This document shows, one piece after another, positions 16,203-24,716 of a stretch of 64,000 nucleotides of DNA (its first letter is position 1; each line of letters begins with the position of its first letter). The notes under the pieces are model-generated. The model was not told the origin of the DNA. It searched no databases and was given only the letters and a program-made list of their open reading frames with translations. This DNA comes from Chromatiales bacterium. GTDB lineage: Bacteria; Pseudomonadota; Gammaproteobacteria; Steroidobacterales; GCA-2729495. The stretch is taken from assembly GCA_020351875.1 (NCBI GenBank), contig CP070671.1, positions 868,142 to 932,141 of the forward strand, given 5' to 3'. Position numbers and translations under genes: made by a program.

Positions 16203-17276
16203 ATGCCTATAAGCCACTCTTTTTCATTTATTTTCCTAGGCCACCCGTGCCGGGTAGAGCTGCATACCGACAACGCTGACGCGGCAACACTGTTGCACCG
16301 CTACCAGGCGATGTTCCCGGCCTTCAGCGATGGCGCTGATGCGGCGCCGCGGTTCACGGTGCGCATTCATGACGTCGCCGCGCGGCCGGCAACAGTGGCT
16401 GCCGACGATCCGGTCTTCCCGGCCCTGCGTAACTACTTCGACGCCGGCTACGACATTACCAACCAGGAACTGGTGGCCCAAATCTGCTCGCCGGAATTCG
16501 TCCCGGACACCGCGGCGCGGAATCAGGTGCTGGCGGCACTGGAAAAGGACAGCCAGCAGGGCCTCAGTCTCCAGAAAGATTTCCTGGTCTGCTCTGATCG
16601 CTCGGCCGGCGTGGTGGATGCCTATGCCGACGTCGCAAGCTCCCTGAAGGAAGCCTGGGCGTTTCACGTGCTCAATTTTTTCAAGATCTTCTTCTTTGCG
16701 ATGGGAGCCGTCAGACTGCACGGTTCCGGGGCAACCTCGGGCCAACGCGCGTTGCTGTTTCTCGCCAATACCGGCGGCGGCAAGAGCACCATGAAAGACC
16801 TCTTTCTGCGTGAAACCCCGGAGGCCAGACCGTTCACCGACGACTCCATCATGGCACTGCGCACTAAAGACGGCTTTCACCTGTACCAGGACCCGGTCGA
16901 GTTCATGCGCTGGTGTTACCTGCCGGACGATGCGCTGGAGGAACACGTCATTCCCGAGCCCCGACAGCCCATTAGCATCGCCCCGGCAATTTACTACCTG
17001 CACCAGGGCGATGAGACCAGCTGGCACACGTGCGATCCGGAAGACATCTTCGAGCGCGTCAATCAAGAGGCTTTTTTTCAACAGGGCTTCCTGACCCAGC
17101 GCTTCATTCCACAGCCGGGCAGCGCCACCTACCTGGAAGATTATTTTGCCAACACTCGCCTGCTGCTCGCCGACTGCCACTGTGCGCTGGCTGCGGTGAA
17201 GCACCACGACGACTACGGCACCCTGTTCGCGAAATGGCGCGATGAGCTTGGTCTTGGGGGCAACGATTCGCAATGA
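16203..17276 (+). CDS. HPr kinase-like P-loop protein
   Basis: A 357-residue cytoplasmic protein with a Walker A motif NTGGGKST (Lys194) preceded by a hydrophobic strand, then TDDSIMAL near 215. This layout is like the C-terminal kinase domain of HprK and the HprK-related proteins found in many proteobacterial accessory clusters. Residues 1-170 match nothing I recognise. No PTS or HPr gene is in the window, so HPr is not an obvious partner. It is the first gene of a plus-strand unit controlled by operator site 4, with the HugZ-like gene next. It could phosphorylate a small molecule or a cluster protein; this is inference. Confidence 0.68.
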   Translation: MPISHSFSFIFLGHPCRVELHTDNADAATLLHRYQAMFPAFSDGADAAPRFTVRIHDVAARPATVAADDPVFPALRNYFDAGYDITNQELVAQICSPEFVPDTAARNQVLAALEKDSQQGLSLQKDFLVCSDRSAGVVDAYADVASSLKEAWAFHVLNFFKIFFFAMGAVRLHGSGATSGQRALLFLANTGGGKSTMKDLFLRETPEARPFTDDSIMALRTKDGFHLYQDPVEFMRWCYLPDDALEEHVIPEPRQPISIAPAIYYLHQGDETSWHTCDPEDIFERVNQEAFFQQGFLTQRFIPQPGSATYLEDYFANTRLLLADCHCALAAVKHHDDYGTLFAKWRDELGLGGNDSQ

Positions 17277-17328
17277 GCGTCGCGACAGCTGCCATCGAAC
17301 CCGGCCAGCAACGCCAGCGGAAGAAACC

Positions 17329-18060
17329 GTGAACATCAAGCCAGCGCAACTGGAAAGAGACCTGGAAAACAATGCCGCCCGCGCAGCACGGGGGCAGGCA
17401 CGCCGTGCCGAATTGGCCTGGCTGTTCAGAGCGGAGCAGGAACCGGTGGCGGCGCAGGCGGCGGCAGACCTGGACGGCAGCCTGATCATCGCCCTGCCCT
17501 ACACCACCGATGTCGCTCCGGCCACGCCGGTGCTGCTCGCGTTCACCGACGACGACTCACAGGCCGCCGGTTATCGAAGCCTGCACACGGTTGATCTGTT
17601 GCCAGCCGAACTGCCCAGGCAGCAGTTGCGCTTTGAGAACCGTCACCCTGACAGCGCCTCTGGTCTTGCAGACGGTAGTCTCGTGCTGCGACACGCGAGG
17701 CTACGGCAAGTGCAGTTGTTGACGCCCGATGGCCAGTGCATCAGCCTCGAGCCGCAAGAATATCTGCTTGAAATCGGCGACGCACCGGAACTAACGGACA
17801 ACGAACAGGCCAACCTGGCGCACCAGAATGCGGATCACCTGGATATCAGCCAGCAACTGTGCACCCAGATCCTCGGGCAGGACGATGGGCACTGGTTGCT
17901 GACCGGCCTGGACCCGGAAGGCATGGACTTTCGCTGCGGTGAGCGGCGCTGCCGACTGCCTTTTCCGACGGCTGCCTTTGACCGGCCGGCCCTGGGCGAT
18001 GCGATCAAAGCCTATCTCAAGGAAGCTCGCGCCCGGCTGGGGATCGAGTGGACGCCATAA
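17329..18060 (+). CDS. HugZ-like protein: PNPOx-type split barrel plus DUF2470
   Basis: A 243-residue protein. The N-terminal 150 residues resemble a degenerate pyridoxamine-phosphate-oxidase-like split barrel. Residues 165-240 fit DUF2470: NADHLDISQQLC, LTGLDPEGMDFRC and RRCRLPFP followed by a helix rich in Ala and Arg. This architecture is that of HugZ-type heme utilisation/heme-degrading proteins. The chosen start GTG 17329 follows GGAAGAA; the frame is open from 17242, which would overlap the HprK-like gene by 35 nt. Heme or another tetrapyrrole as ligand is a family-based guess. Confidence 0.72.
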   Translation: MNIKPAQLERDLENNAARAARGQARRAELAWLFRAEQEPVAAQAAADLDGSLIIALPYTTDVAPATPVLLAFTDDDSQAAGYRSLHTVDLLPAELPRQQLRFENRHPDSASGLADGSLVLRHARLRQVQLLTPDGQCISLEPQEYLLEIGDAPELTDNEQANLAHQNADHLDISQQLCTQILGQDDGHWLLTGLDPEGMDFRCGERRCRLPFPTAAFDRPALGDAIKAYLKEARARLGIEWTP

Positions 18061-18145
18061 ATATGTATTGCCCTGCTCCAGGCTGGAGTTGGGCGCAGAT
18101 CAGACCCCGCTGGCGCTACCTCGGCGCATCAGGCGGTGGCAGCCG

Positions 18146-19438
18146 TCAGACGCTGTCTTTGGCAACCTTGCTGCTTTCGGCAGATGCGCCCCCGTCGTCC
18201 AGTTCTTCCACCAACCTGAAGCGGCTGGTCACCACCGGCATCATAAAGCCGCCGACTGCCGCCACCAGGAAGGCATTCCGCAGGCCGTAAAATTCGGCAA
18301 CCTGGCCCCAGATGGCGGCCCCCAGCGCCAGCGAGCCCATCGTGGCCACCATGTTGATGGACAGGCCGCGCGCGCGCAGTCGGGCCGGCAGCAGCATCTG
18401 CGCAACGATGTTTATCGACGTCATGATCGCCGTCCATGACAAGCCGGCCAGGAAGGTCGCAACCGCCGACAGATATTTCTGCGACGACAAGCCAATAATC
18501 AGCACCGCAATGGCGTGCGTGACGGTGGCGAGGTCGATGACCTGGCTGCGCGACAGCCGCCTGTACAAGGCGCCAAGCAGGAAGGATCCGACCACGGAAC
18601 CCACGCCGAACCAGGCCAGCAGCAGCCCGAGGGTTTGTGGTCGACCATCGAGCAGTGTCGCTGCGACCGACGGCACCAGCGCCAACAGGATACTGATCAT
18701 CAGGAAGTTCAACGACATCTTGAACAGCAGCTGGCGCAGAGGCCGCTGCCTGATCATGAAACTCATGCCTTCGCGCAGTGCATGCCGAAAGCGTGTCGCT
18801 GCGCCGCGCTCCGGCGGCGGACGATTTCGCCACAGCAAAATCACGACCAACAGGCCGATGAAGGTGACCACGTTCAGCACGAACATCCAGCCAGCACCCC
18901 AGACGCCCAGGATCAGGCCAGCCAGACCCGGGCCGACGGCACGGGCGATGCTGTTGTTCATGCCGTTCAGCGTCAGGGCGCTGGGTAATTGTTCGCGAGG
19001 CACCAGGTCCGGCATGGTGGCCTGCATGGCCGGGGTCACGGTCGCGGCGGCAAGGCCGAACAGGAAGGTGAGCAGGATCAGCAGATTCGGCGTAATCCAG
19101 CCTGCCAGCGTGACCAGGCCGAGAACGCCCGCGAAGAGCATCAGGCTGGCCAGCGATGCGAGCATGACCCAGCGACGGTCCACCAGGTCTGCAATCACGC
19201 CCGCCGGCAACCCCATGGCAAAGGCTGACAGGCTGAAGGCCGCCTGCACGAGGGCAACCTTCGACGGCGACGGATCCAGTTCGGTCATCAACCAGCCGGC
19301 GCCCACGGTCTGCATGGACGCGCCGACAAAGGCAAAAAATGAGAACAGCCAGAAGTTGCGAAAGACCTGGTTCTCGAGGGCCGTCCAGGTGCCGGTAGAC
19401 AGCGGGCCGCGGGCGCCTTGGGGCAGAGGCTCGGACAT
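18146..19438 (-). CDS. MFS transporter, EntS/MFS_3-like
   Basis: A 430-residue inner-membrane protein with about 12 hydrophobic segments. The first half has GLPAGVIADLVDRRWVM, the MFS loop 2-3 motif. The overall form resembles the MFS_3 group that includes the enterobactin exporter EntS. Start ATG 19438 is chosen because the frame open to 19486 would begin inside operator site 5. It lies just downstream of the lacI-type gene on the same strand but has its own operator, so it is probably regulated separately. It may export a product or toxic intermediate. Confidence 0.88.
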   Translation of the reverse strand: MSEPLPQGARGPLSTGTWTALENQVFRNFWLFSFFAFVGASMQTVGAGWLMTELDPSPSKVALVQAAFSLSAFAMGLPAGVIADLVDRRWVMLASLASLMLFAGVLGLVTLAGWITPNLLILLTFLFGLAAATVTPAMQATMPDLVPREQLPSALTLNGMNNSIARAVGPGLAGLILGVWGAGWMFVLNVVTFIGLLVVILLWRNRPPPERGAATRFRHALREGMSFMIRQRPLRQLLFKMSLNFLMISILLALVPSVAATLLDGRPQTLGLLLAWFGVGSVVGSFLLGALYRRLSRSQVIDLATVTHAIAVLIIGLSSQKYLSAVATFLAGLSWTAIMTSINIVAQMLLPARLRARGLSINMVATMGSLALGAAIWGQVAEFYGLRNAFLVAAVGGFMMPVVTSRFRLVEELDDGGASAESSKVAKDSV

Positions 19439-19480
19439 GGGGCGCTTGGTGCCTGCGAGGCCGGAAGGTAAAATGCAGTT

Positions 19481-19496
19481 TTGCACACGTTTGCAA
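19481..19496. promoter_or_regulatory. LacI-type operator, site 5
   Basis: TTGCACACGTTTGCAA lies in the 110-bp gap between the end of the LacI-family gene (19549) and the MFS transporter start at 19438. It matches the consensus at all but one position and has a central CG. Confidence 0.76.
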
Positions 19497-19548
19497 CAGG
19501 CGCAACCGGGCGGTGCGGCCGGCCCATTTAGCCCACAGCAACAGCCCT

Positions 19549-20571
19549 TCAGCTATGTGACGAACGAACCGTGTCGCGGTTGACGAGGGTCGCGTGCGCG
19601 ATCATGGGCCTGGGCGGCAAGCCCGGATCGGCCAGGCGAGCCAGCAGATCGGCCACCGCGAGGTCGATCATTTCATCCACCGGCAGGTGCACGGTGGTGA
19701 GGCGATAAGCACCCCAGCCGGACTGGGGAATATCGCCCATCCCAACCACGGCGAGCTGCTCGGGGACATCGATACCCAGATCGATCCGCGCACCGTCAAG
19801 AACGCCGAGCGCGGTGGGATCAGACGAACAAATTATCGCGTCTGGCGGCGCCGCTGAATTCCACAGCTCGGCCACCACCTGCCGGCCGGCATCGTAGCCG
19901 AGATAACCGGTGACGTCGGCCACCAGTTTTGCGCCGGGTGCGGCGGCCAGTGCCGTGCGAATGGCATCGCTGCGTTCGATGTTCGTCAACACCCCCGGGG
20001 CGCCCCGCACCAGGGCCAGGCGCTGGTAACCCGCGGCGACTAAATGTTCCACTGTGTCTCGCCCGATCTGAGCGTTGTCGCAGGTGACGCTCGACGCCTG
20101 CAGCTTTTTCGCGAGTCGGTTCACCAGCACCACCGGCGTCCCGGTGTTGGCGCATTCCCGGGCCAGGGCCTCCGAAGGCTTCGCGGACACGACCAGCAAC
20201 CCGTCCACCTGGTATTGCAACAGGCGCCGAACCGCGTCATCGACGTCGGTCTCGGTGTTCGAGGTCAGCAACAGCAGCTGGTAGCCCTCCGCCTGGAGGC
20301 GTTCGCTGAACTGGCGCAGCATCCGGGTGTAAAACGGGTTCTTCCACTCTGCCATCACCAGCCCCACCATCTGGGTACTGCGGACAATCAGGCTGCGGGC
20401 AAGCGCATTGGGCCGATAGCCAAGCTCAGCCGCCGCGTTAAGGACCTTCTCCCGGGTCTTCGCGGACACGCTCGCGCCCTCCGTGAAGGTTCGTGACACC
20501 GCGGACCGTGATACGCCTGCGAGTGCCGCGACCTCGTGGGACGTCACTTTGTTCGAGCTGTGGCGCTTCAT
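19549..20571 (-). CDS. LacI/GalR-family transcriptional regulator
   Basis: A 340-residue regulator. The N-terminal HTH spans about 8-27 (VTSHEVAALAGVSRSAVSRTF) and the hinge helix RPNALARSL spans about 54-62; the hinge leucine normally inserts at the central CG of the operator. The remaining 275 residues fit the periplasmic-binding-protein-like effector domain (LLTSNTETDVDDA, VDGLLVVSA, DAIICSSD). Start ATG 20571 gives the family's usual N-terminus; the longer frame to 20715 does not. It is the only classical operator-binding regulator in the island and lies among the six operators, one of which (site 6) is in its own upstream region. The effector is unknown. Confidence 0.94.
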   Translation of the reverse strand: MKRHSSNKVTSHEVAALAGVSRSAVSRTFTEGASVSAKTREKVLNAAAELGYRPNALARSLIVRSTQMVGLVMAEWKNPFYTRMLRQFSERLQAEGYQLLLLTSNTETDVDDAVRRLLQYQVDGLLVVSAKPSEALARECANTGTPVVLVNRLAKKLQASSVTCDNAQIGRDTVEHLVAAGYQRLALVRGAPGVLTNIERSDAIRTALAAAPGAKLVADVTGYLGYDAGRQVVAELWNSAAPPDAIICSSDPTALGVLDGARIDLGIDVPEQLAVVGMGDIPQSGWGAYRLTTVHLPVDEMIDLAVADLLARLADPGLPPRPMIAHATLVNRDTVRSSHS

Positions 20572-20778
20572 GCGGGTTTCGGACCTCGGATCACGCCCAT
20601 TGAATACGTGTGCAGCATGGCCTTGATGATACCTAAGCGCAGGTGCCGTGCCAGCCAGGCGCGCCCCTGGCTTGCCGGGCGGGCCGCCGGGAATCCCGCC
20701 CCCTGCACCCGGCAAGCCCTGCCGGCCAGATCGGGAGGCCGGCGGCGACTGTCAGGATCCGCCGATTATCCGACAATG

Positions 20779-20794
20779 TTGCAAACGTGTGCAA
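20779..20794. promoter_or_regulatory. LacI-type operator, site 6
   Basis: TTGCAAACGTGTGCAA lies between the divergent lacI-type gene (start 20571) and the lipoprotein methyltransferase (start 20838). On the plus strand its TTGCAA serves as a -35, 18 bp upstream of TATCAT at 20803-20808. It could also give autoregulation, though it is about 210 bp from the regulator's start. Confidence 0.8.
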
Positions 20795-20802
20795 GACCTC
20801 CC

Positions 20803-20808
20803 TATCAT
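20803..20808 (+). promoter_or_regulatory. Candidate -10 element of the 20838 unit
   Basis: TATCAT matches the sigma-70 -10 consensus at four of six positions, 18 bp after TTGCAA (20779-20784) inside operator site 6 and 29 bp before the ATG at 20838. Confidence 0.5.
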
Positions 20809-20837
20809 GGGTGTCTCACCAACACCGGAGTTCGTCC

Positions 20838-21644
20838 ATGGAAATCCGACGCGCCGTCGCGTTTTATGCCGCCATTCTCCTCTGCGCAGCGGGTTGTGCT
20901 CGCAACGACCCAAGCGATGAACCTGACGCTAACGCTGGCGCTGGTGCTCAGGCAGACGCCGACGTCATCGCAGCCGCCATCGCAGATCCCCGCCGCCCTG
21001 CCGGTGATATCGCCCGCGATGGCGGTCGCAATCCTCAGGCCGTGCTCGAATTCGCTGGTGTAAGCCCCGGGATGAGCGTGCTGGATATGTTTGCCGGCGG
21101 CGGTTACTACACGGAACTGGCAGCGTATGTGGTCGGCTCTGAAGGCCGCGTTGTGGCCTACAACAATACCGGCTACAGCATGGTGGCGAGCAAAGCCATC
21201 GCCAGCCGCTACGCAGATGGCAGGCTCGCTAACGTCGAGCAGTTGACCAGTGAAAACAATGCCCTGGAACTGCCGTCCGACGCCTTCGATGTCGTGCTGT
21301 TCATATTGAGTTACCACGATGTCTACTATCTCGATGGCGAGCGCGGCTGGACGCGCATCGACAGGCCGCAAATGCTGAAAGCGGTGTTTGATTCCGTGAA
21401 GCCGGGCGGACGGGTCATCGTTGTGGACCACGTCGCGACCGCCGGCATGCCGGCTGAGGAGGTGCGGGCCCTGCATCGCATCGACCCGGAGTTGATCAAG
21501 GCCGACTTTCAGACCGCCGGTTTCCGCTACGACGGCGAAACGGACGTGCTGCGCAATCCGGACGATGATTTCAGCGTGATTGCGATGGCGCCAAACGTTC
21601 GCGGCAAGACCGACCGTGCGGTTTTGCGCTTCGTCAAACCCTGA
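20838..21644 (+). CDS. SAM-dependent methyltransferase lipoprotein (COG4798-like)
   Basis: A 268-residue protein with a lipobox-like end of signal (LLCAAGC, Cys20) and an acidic, Ala-rich linker to about residue 45. A class I methyltransferase fold follows: VLDMFAGGGYYTE at 81-93, then FDVVLFILSYHD and VKPGGRVIVVDH. It resembles the predicted methyltransferases with signal peptides grouped in COG4798. How SAM would reach an exported enzyme is unclear. It begins a plus-strand unit with two NmrA-like genes and has operator site 6 in its promoter. Confidence 0.85.
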   Translation: MEIRRAVAFYAAILLCAAGCARNDPSDEPDANAGAGAQADADVIAAAIADPRRPAGDIARDGGRNPQAVLEFAGVSPGMSVLDMFAGGGYYTELAAYVVGSEGRVVAYNNTGYSMVASKAIASRYADGRLANVEQLTSENNALELPSDAFDVVLFILSYHDVYYLDGERGWTRIDRPQMLKAVFDSVKPGGRVIVVDHVATAGMPAEEVRALHRIDPELIKADFQTAGFRYDGETDVLRNPDDDFSVIAMAPNVRGKTDRAVLRFVKP

Positions 21645-21702
21645 ACGAGCCCGCCGTCAAGCAGGACCAAACTATTCCACCCTCGCAAACAGAGCAGCCA
21701 AC

Positions 21703-22566
21703 ATGCGTGTACTGAAATCAGTCTTCAAAGCCGTGGGCTACCTTGCCGCAGCGGGTTTACTCGCTTTCGCGGGCTACTTATTTCTGATGAGCGGCATCTT
21801 CCACACGCCGGAAAGTTTCCTGGCGCCCGCCGAGTACCGACCTGCCGGTGGCAAAATCCTGGTCGTTGGCGGCACCCGCGGCACCGGGCTGGAGATCGTC
21901 AGGCAACTCAAGGCTCTCGGCGAAGAAGTCGTGGTGACCGTGCGCCTGACGTCCAATACCGACGCGCTGGATGCCCTCGGCGTCGAGACCGTCGTAATGG
22001 ACGCCCTCAAACCACAACAGGTGCGCGACGCCGTGCCACCGGACCGCTACGCAGCGATCGTATCGACGCTCGGCACTTCGGCGAGTGACCTGCCCAAACG
22101 GCAGAACCCCCTGCAGGCGCTCATCAAGGGTCAGACCAAAATGGACCCGAGCAAGCGGCCGGACTTTATCGGCAATCGCAGCCTGATCGACGCCGCGCGC
22201 GCGGCGGGCATTGATCGCTTTGTGCTGGTCACGGTGATCGGGGCCGGCGACTCGGCCGACGCGGTACCCTTGCCGGCGCGCCGCGGTCACAACGAGGTGA
22301 TTCCGTTGAAGACGCAGGCGGAGGATTACCTGCGCGATAGCGGCCTCGCCTACACGATCATTCGTCCGGGCGGCCTGGGCCCTCGCAACCTGGCGGCGAC
22401 CGGAACGGCGAAGCTGACCGAGGATGCCGCGGCCTTCAGCTACATGGGCCGCACAGACCTAGCCCAACTGACTGTTGCGGCGCTGGGCGATCCGGCCACC
22501 ATTGGCAAAACCTACACGGCCTATGATCCGTCGCGTTTGTATCTCTGGAAACTGTTCATTGACTAG
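21703..22566 (+). CDS. Membrane-anchored NmrA-like NAD(P)-binding protein
   Basis: A 287-residue protein with one hydrophobic segment at about 9-29 and then GGTRGTG at 56-62. SLIDAARAAGIDRFVLVTVIG and YTIIRPGGLGP are NmrA-type blocks, as in 6667-7473. The N-terminal helix looks like an uncleaved anchor; which side of the membrane the enzyme faces is not certain. It lies 58 nt downstream of the lipoprotein methyltransferase and probably in one transcript with it. Confidence 0.83.
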   Translation: MRVLKSVFKAVGYLAAAGLLAFAGYLFLMSGIFHTPESFLAPAEYRPAGGKILVVGGTRGTGLEIVRQLKALGEEVVVTVRLTSNTDALDALGVETVVMDALKPQQVRDAVPPDRYAAIVSTLGTSASDLPKRQNPLQALIKGQTKMDPSKRPDFIGNRSLIDAARAAGIDRFVLVTVIGAGDSADAVPLPARRGHNEVIPLKTQAEDYLRDSGLAYTIIRPGGLGPRNLAATGTAKLTEDAAAFSYMGRTDLAQLTVAALGDPATIGKTYTAYDPSRLYLWKLFID

Positions 22567-22686
22567 CGGTGGCGACGGACGGCTCAGCGCTGTGCGCTGG
22601 CCCGGCCATCTGGAAACGGACACACGTTGCCGTGCAGTCGGCACGATGGCGGGTTCCGGAAGCGTTGTTCAGCTTATAGAAAGCAG

Positions 22687-23478
22687 ATGCAACTGACCAT
22701 GCTCGGCAGATTCATAGCAACGACATTTTTGTTCTTGACGAGCATGGTTCAGGCCATGGAGGTCAGTGACGTGGTAGGGGAGGAAGCATTAGAGGCGCTG
22801 CGCGGGCAGACGATCCTGTTGGCGGGCGCCACCGGCAACAATGGGAGCGCCGTGCTACGGCAGCTGGGCGAGCTCGGACTAAATCCACGGGCCATGAGCC
22901 GCAACATCGCCAAGGCGCGAGAGAAATTTGGTGACACCTATGAATGGGTCCAGGCTGATGTTACCGACCCGGCTTCTTTATCGAAGGTGATGCAAGACGT
23001 TGACGTGGTGATATCCGCCGTCGCCACCATGATGCCCTTCGGTGGCAACCGCCCGGAGAAGGTGGACTACGAAGGCATTGTCAACCTCGTGAACGCGGCG
23101 AAGGCTGCCGGCGCCAGACGCATCGTACTCATCACTTCGTCTCACTCCGGTAATGAAGATCACTTTTTCAACTGGTTCGGCAACATGATGATCTGGAAAG
23201 GCCGGGGTGAACAGGCGGCGATTGAATCAGGACTCGAGTACGTGATCATCGGTCCGGCCGCCATCGAATTCGAGCCAGGCGGCCAGCAGGCCATCCGCCT
23301 CGAGCCGCGGGCAGACTATGAACGGGGGCAGATGATCAAGGTGGGTGACCTGGCCTCGGTGGTGATTGCCGCCGCGGCCTTGCCGGAGGCTGCCAACCGG
23401 CTGTTTTCGGTCTATAACGCCGATACTCCGGCCGTGGCCGGCTGGCAAAGTCAGTTCGCAGACATGCCGGCGCGTTGA
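22687..23478 (+). CDS. NmrA-like NAD(P)-binding protein with signal peptide
   Basis: A 263-residue protein with a 23-residue N-terminal signal-like segment ending VQA, then GATGNNG at 47-53 and the NmrA blocks VDYEGIVNLVNAAKAAG and RIVLITSSHSG. A second ATG at 22699 would shorten the signal. The 120-nt gap before it holds no consensus operator, so it may be read through from 20838 or have its own promoter. It converges on the alpha/beta hydrolase gene at 23524. Confidence 0.82.
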   Translation: MQLTMLGRFIATTFLFLTSMVQAMEVSDVVGEEALEALRGQTILLAGATGNNGSAVLRQLGELGLNPRAMSRNIAKAREKFGDTYEWVQADVTDPASLSKVMQDVDVVISAVATMMPFGGNRPEKVDYEGIVNLVNAAKAAGARRIVLITSSHSGNEDHFFNWFGNMMIWKGRGEQAAIESGLEYVIIGPAAIEFEPGGQQAIRLEPRADYERGQMIKVGDLASVVIAAAALPEAANRLFSVYNADTPAVAGWQSQFADMPAR

Positions 23479-23523
23479 GGCCAATCGAAGGGCTGCCGTG
23501 ATGCCAACGGGCGTAGACGGAAT

Positions 23524-24543
23524 TCAGTTGGTTGAGCTTGCCGGTGACGATGCAAGACCATCGGCCGTGTAAGGAACCTTGCGGATCTCCAGCAACTGGC
23601 CGTCGAGTTCACCGCTCAGGAAACTCTTGATGTCTGCTTCAACCACCGCGGGTGTTTCCAGGTATAGGTAGTGACCCACACCCGGATATTTTTTCAGCAA
23701 GGTCGGCGCGTTTACCAGCCAGTGCTGAAAGACGTCGGCCTCGAGGTGCATGACCGTAGCGTTATCCAGACCCCACAGGATCAGTGTCGGCGCCGCGATA
23801 GCGGCCAGTACCGCCTGCGGGTCACCGGTGCGGAAGCCCTGCATCTGCAGCGCGGCTTCACGGCGGCGGCCAGCACGTCGCCACATGTCGTAGTTCATGG
23901 CCACCAGCCAGTCCGGCGGCTGATTTGGCGGCACGAAGTTCAGCGCCAGCAACGAGCGGACTTTGTCCGGCGTCTGGTAGCGGTCAGCGATCCAGCGGCC
24001 GATGCCACCCTGGCGCCGCCCCCGATTGGGGTCGGTGGCGCGAGTGCGCGGCAGGCCGGCAGAGTTGATTAAGACCAGCCGACTCACCCGGTCGGGCTGC
24101 CTGGCCGCATAGTTGAAGCCGACGATACCGCCGGACGAGGTGGCCACGATCGCAAATCGCTCGATACCCAGCTGGTTCATCAGGCCGTCGACCAGCTCCA
24201 GGTTACGGTCGAAAGAATAGTCGCCGCTGGGCTCTGGTCCCGTCAGCCCGGCAATCAGCAGATCCGGGCGTATCACGCGGAAGTTGTCCTTAAGGCTCCG
24301 GGCCATGGAGTCCCAGGTCCGCAGGTTCATGAAGGAGGCGTGCAGCAGCAGCGCCGCGGGCCCCTCGCCCTGGTCCACGTAATGAACCCGCACGCCATCA
24401 ACGTCCGCGAAGCGCGAGTCCGGCGTGACGTAGCGGTTTTCCAGTTCGGCCAGCGACAGGTCCAGGCGACCGGAGTCCAGAATCCAGATTGCCAGGGCCA
24501 CGACCATGGCCAGGATGAGCAGCGCAAACAGCAACCACTTCAT
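23524..24543 (-). CDS. Alpha/beta hydrolase, membrane-anchored
   Basis: A 339-residue protein with an N-terminal transmembrane helix (about 3-22) and an alpha/beta hydrolase domain. HASFMN is the oxyanion region. The nucleophile elbow is T-S-S-G-G, with Thr in place of the first Gly of GxSxG. An Asp in LWGLDNAT and His in GVGHYLYLE complete the triad. Probably an esterase or C-C hydrolase acting at the membrane. ATG 24543 is used; an ATG at 24561 adds six residues. No operator lies in the 173-bp gap to the divergent hydrolase gene. Confidence 0.85.
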   Translation of the reverse strand: MKWLLFALLILAMVVALAIWILDSGRLDLSLAELENRYVTPDSRFADVDGVRVHYVDQGEGPAALLLHASFMNLRTWDSMARSLKDNFRVIRPDLLIAGLTGPEPSGDYSFDRNLELVDGLMNQLGIERFAIVATSSGGIVGFNYAARQPDRVSRLVLINSAGLPRTRATDPNRGRRQGGIGRWIADRYQTPDKVRSLLALNFVPPNQPPDWLVAMNYDMWRRAGRRREAALQMQGFRTGDPQAVLAAIAAPTLILWGLDNATVMHLEADVFQHWLVNAPTLLKKYPGVGHYLYLETPAVVEADIKSFLSGELDGQLLEIRKVPYTADGLASSPASSTN

Positions 24544-24716
24544 AGGTACACTCGCCGGCAATGGCGGCGCGAATCCATGCGCACATCGCCCGTTTGCGTC
24601 AAGGTTTCCATAGCCGTCAGTCTACCCGCCGTGGTAGTGGCCCGGAAATCCGACTACACATAGCTGGCAACACCTTTGTGTTGGATCCTGTTCGCCACAG
24701 CGGAGCGCTAGACTCA

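Noticed and set aside
18129..19541. Long minus-strand frame over the MFS transporter
   Set aside because: It is rich in Arg, Gly and His and has no membrane segments. The frame starting at 19438 encodes a clear MFS protein.
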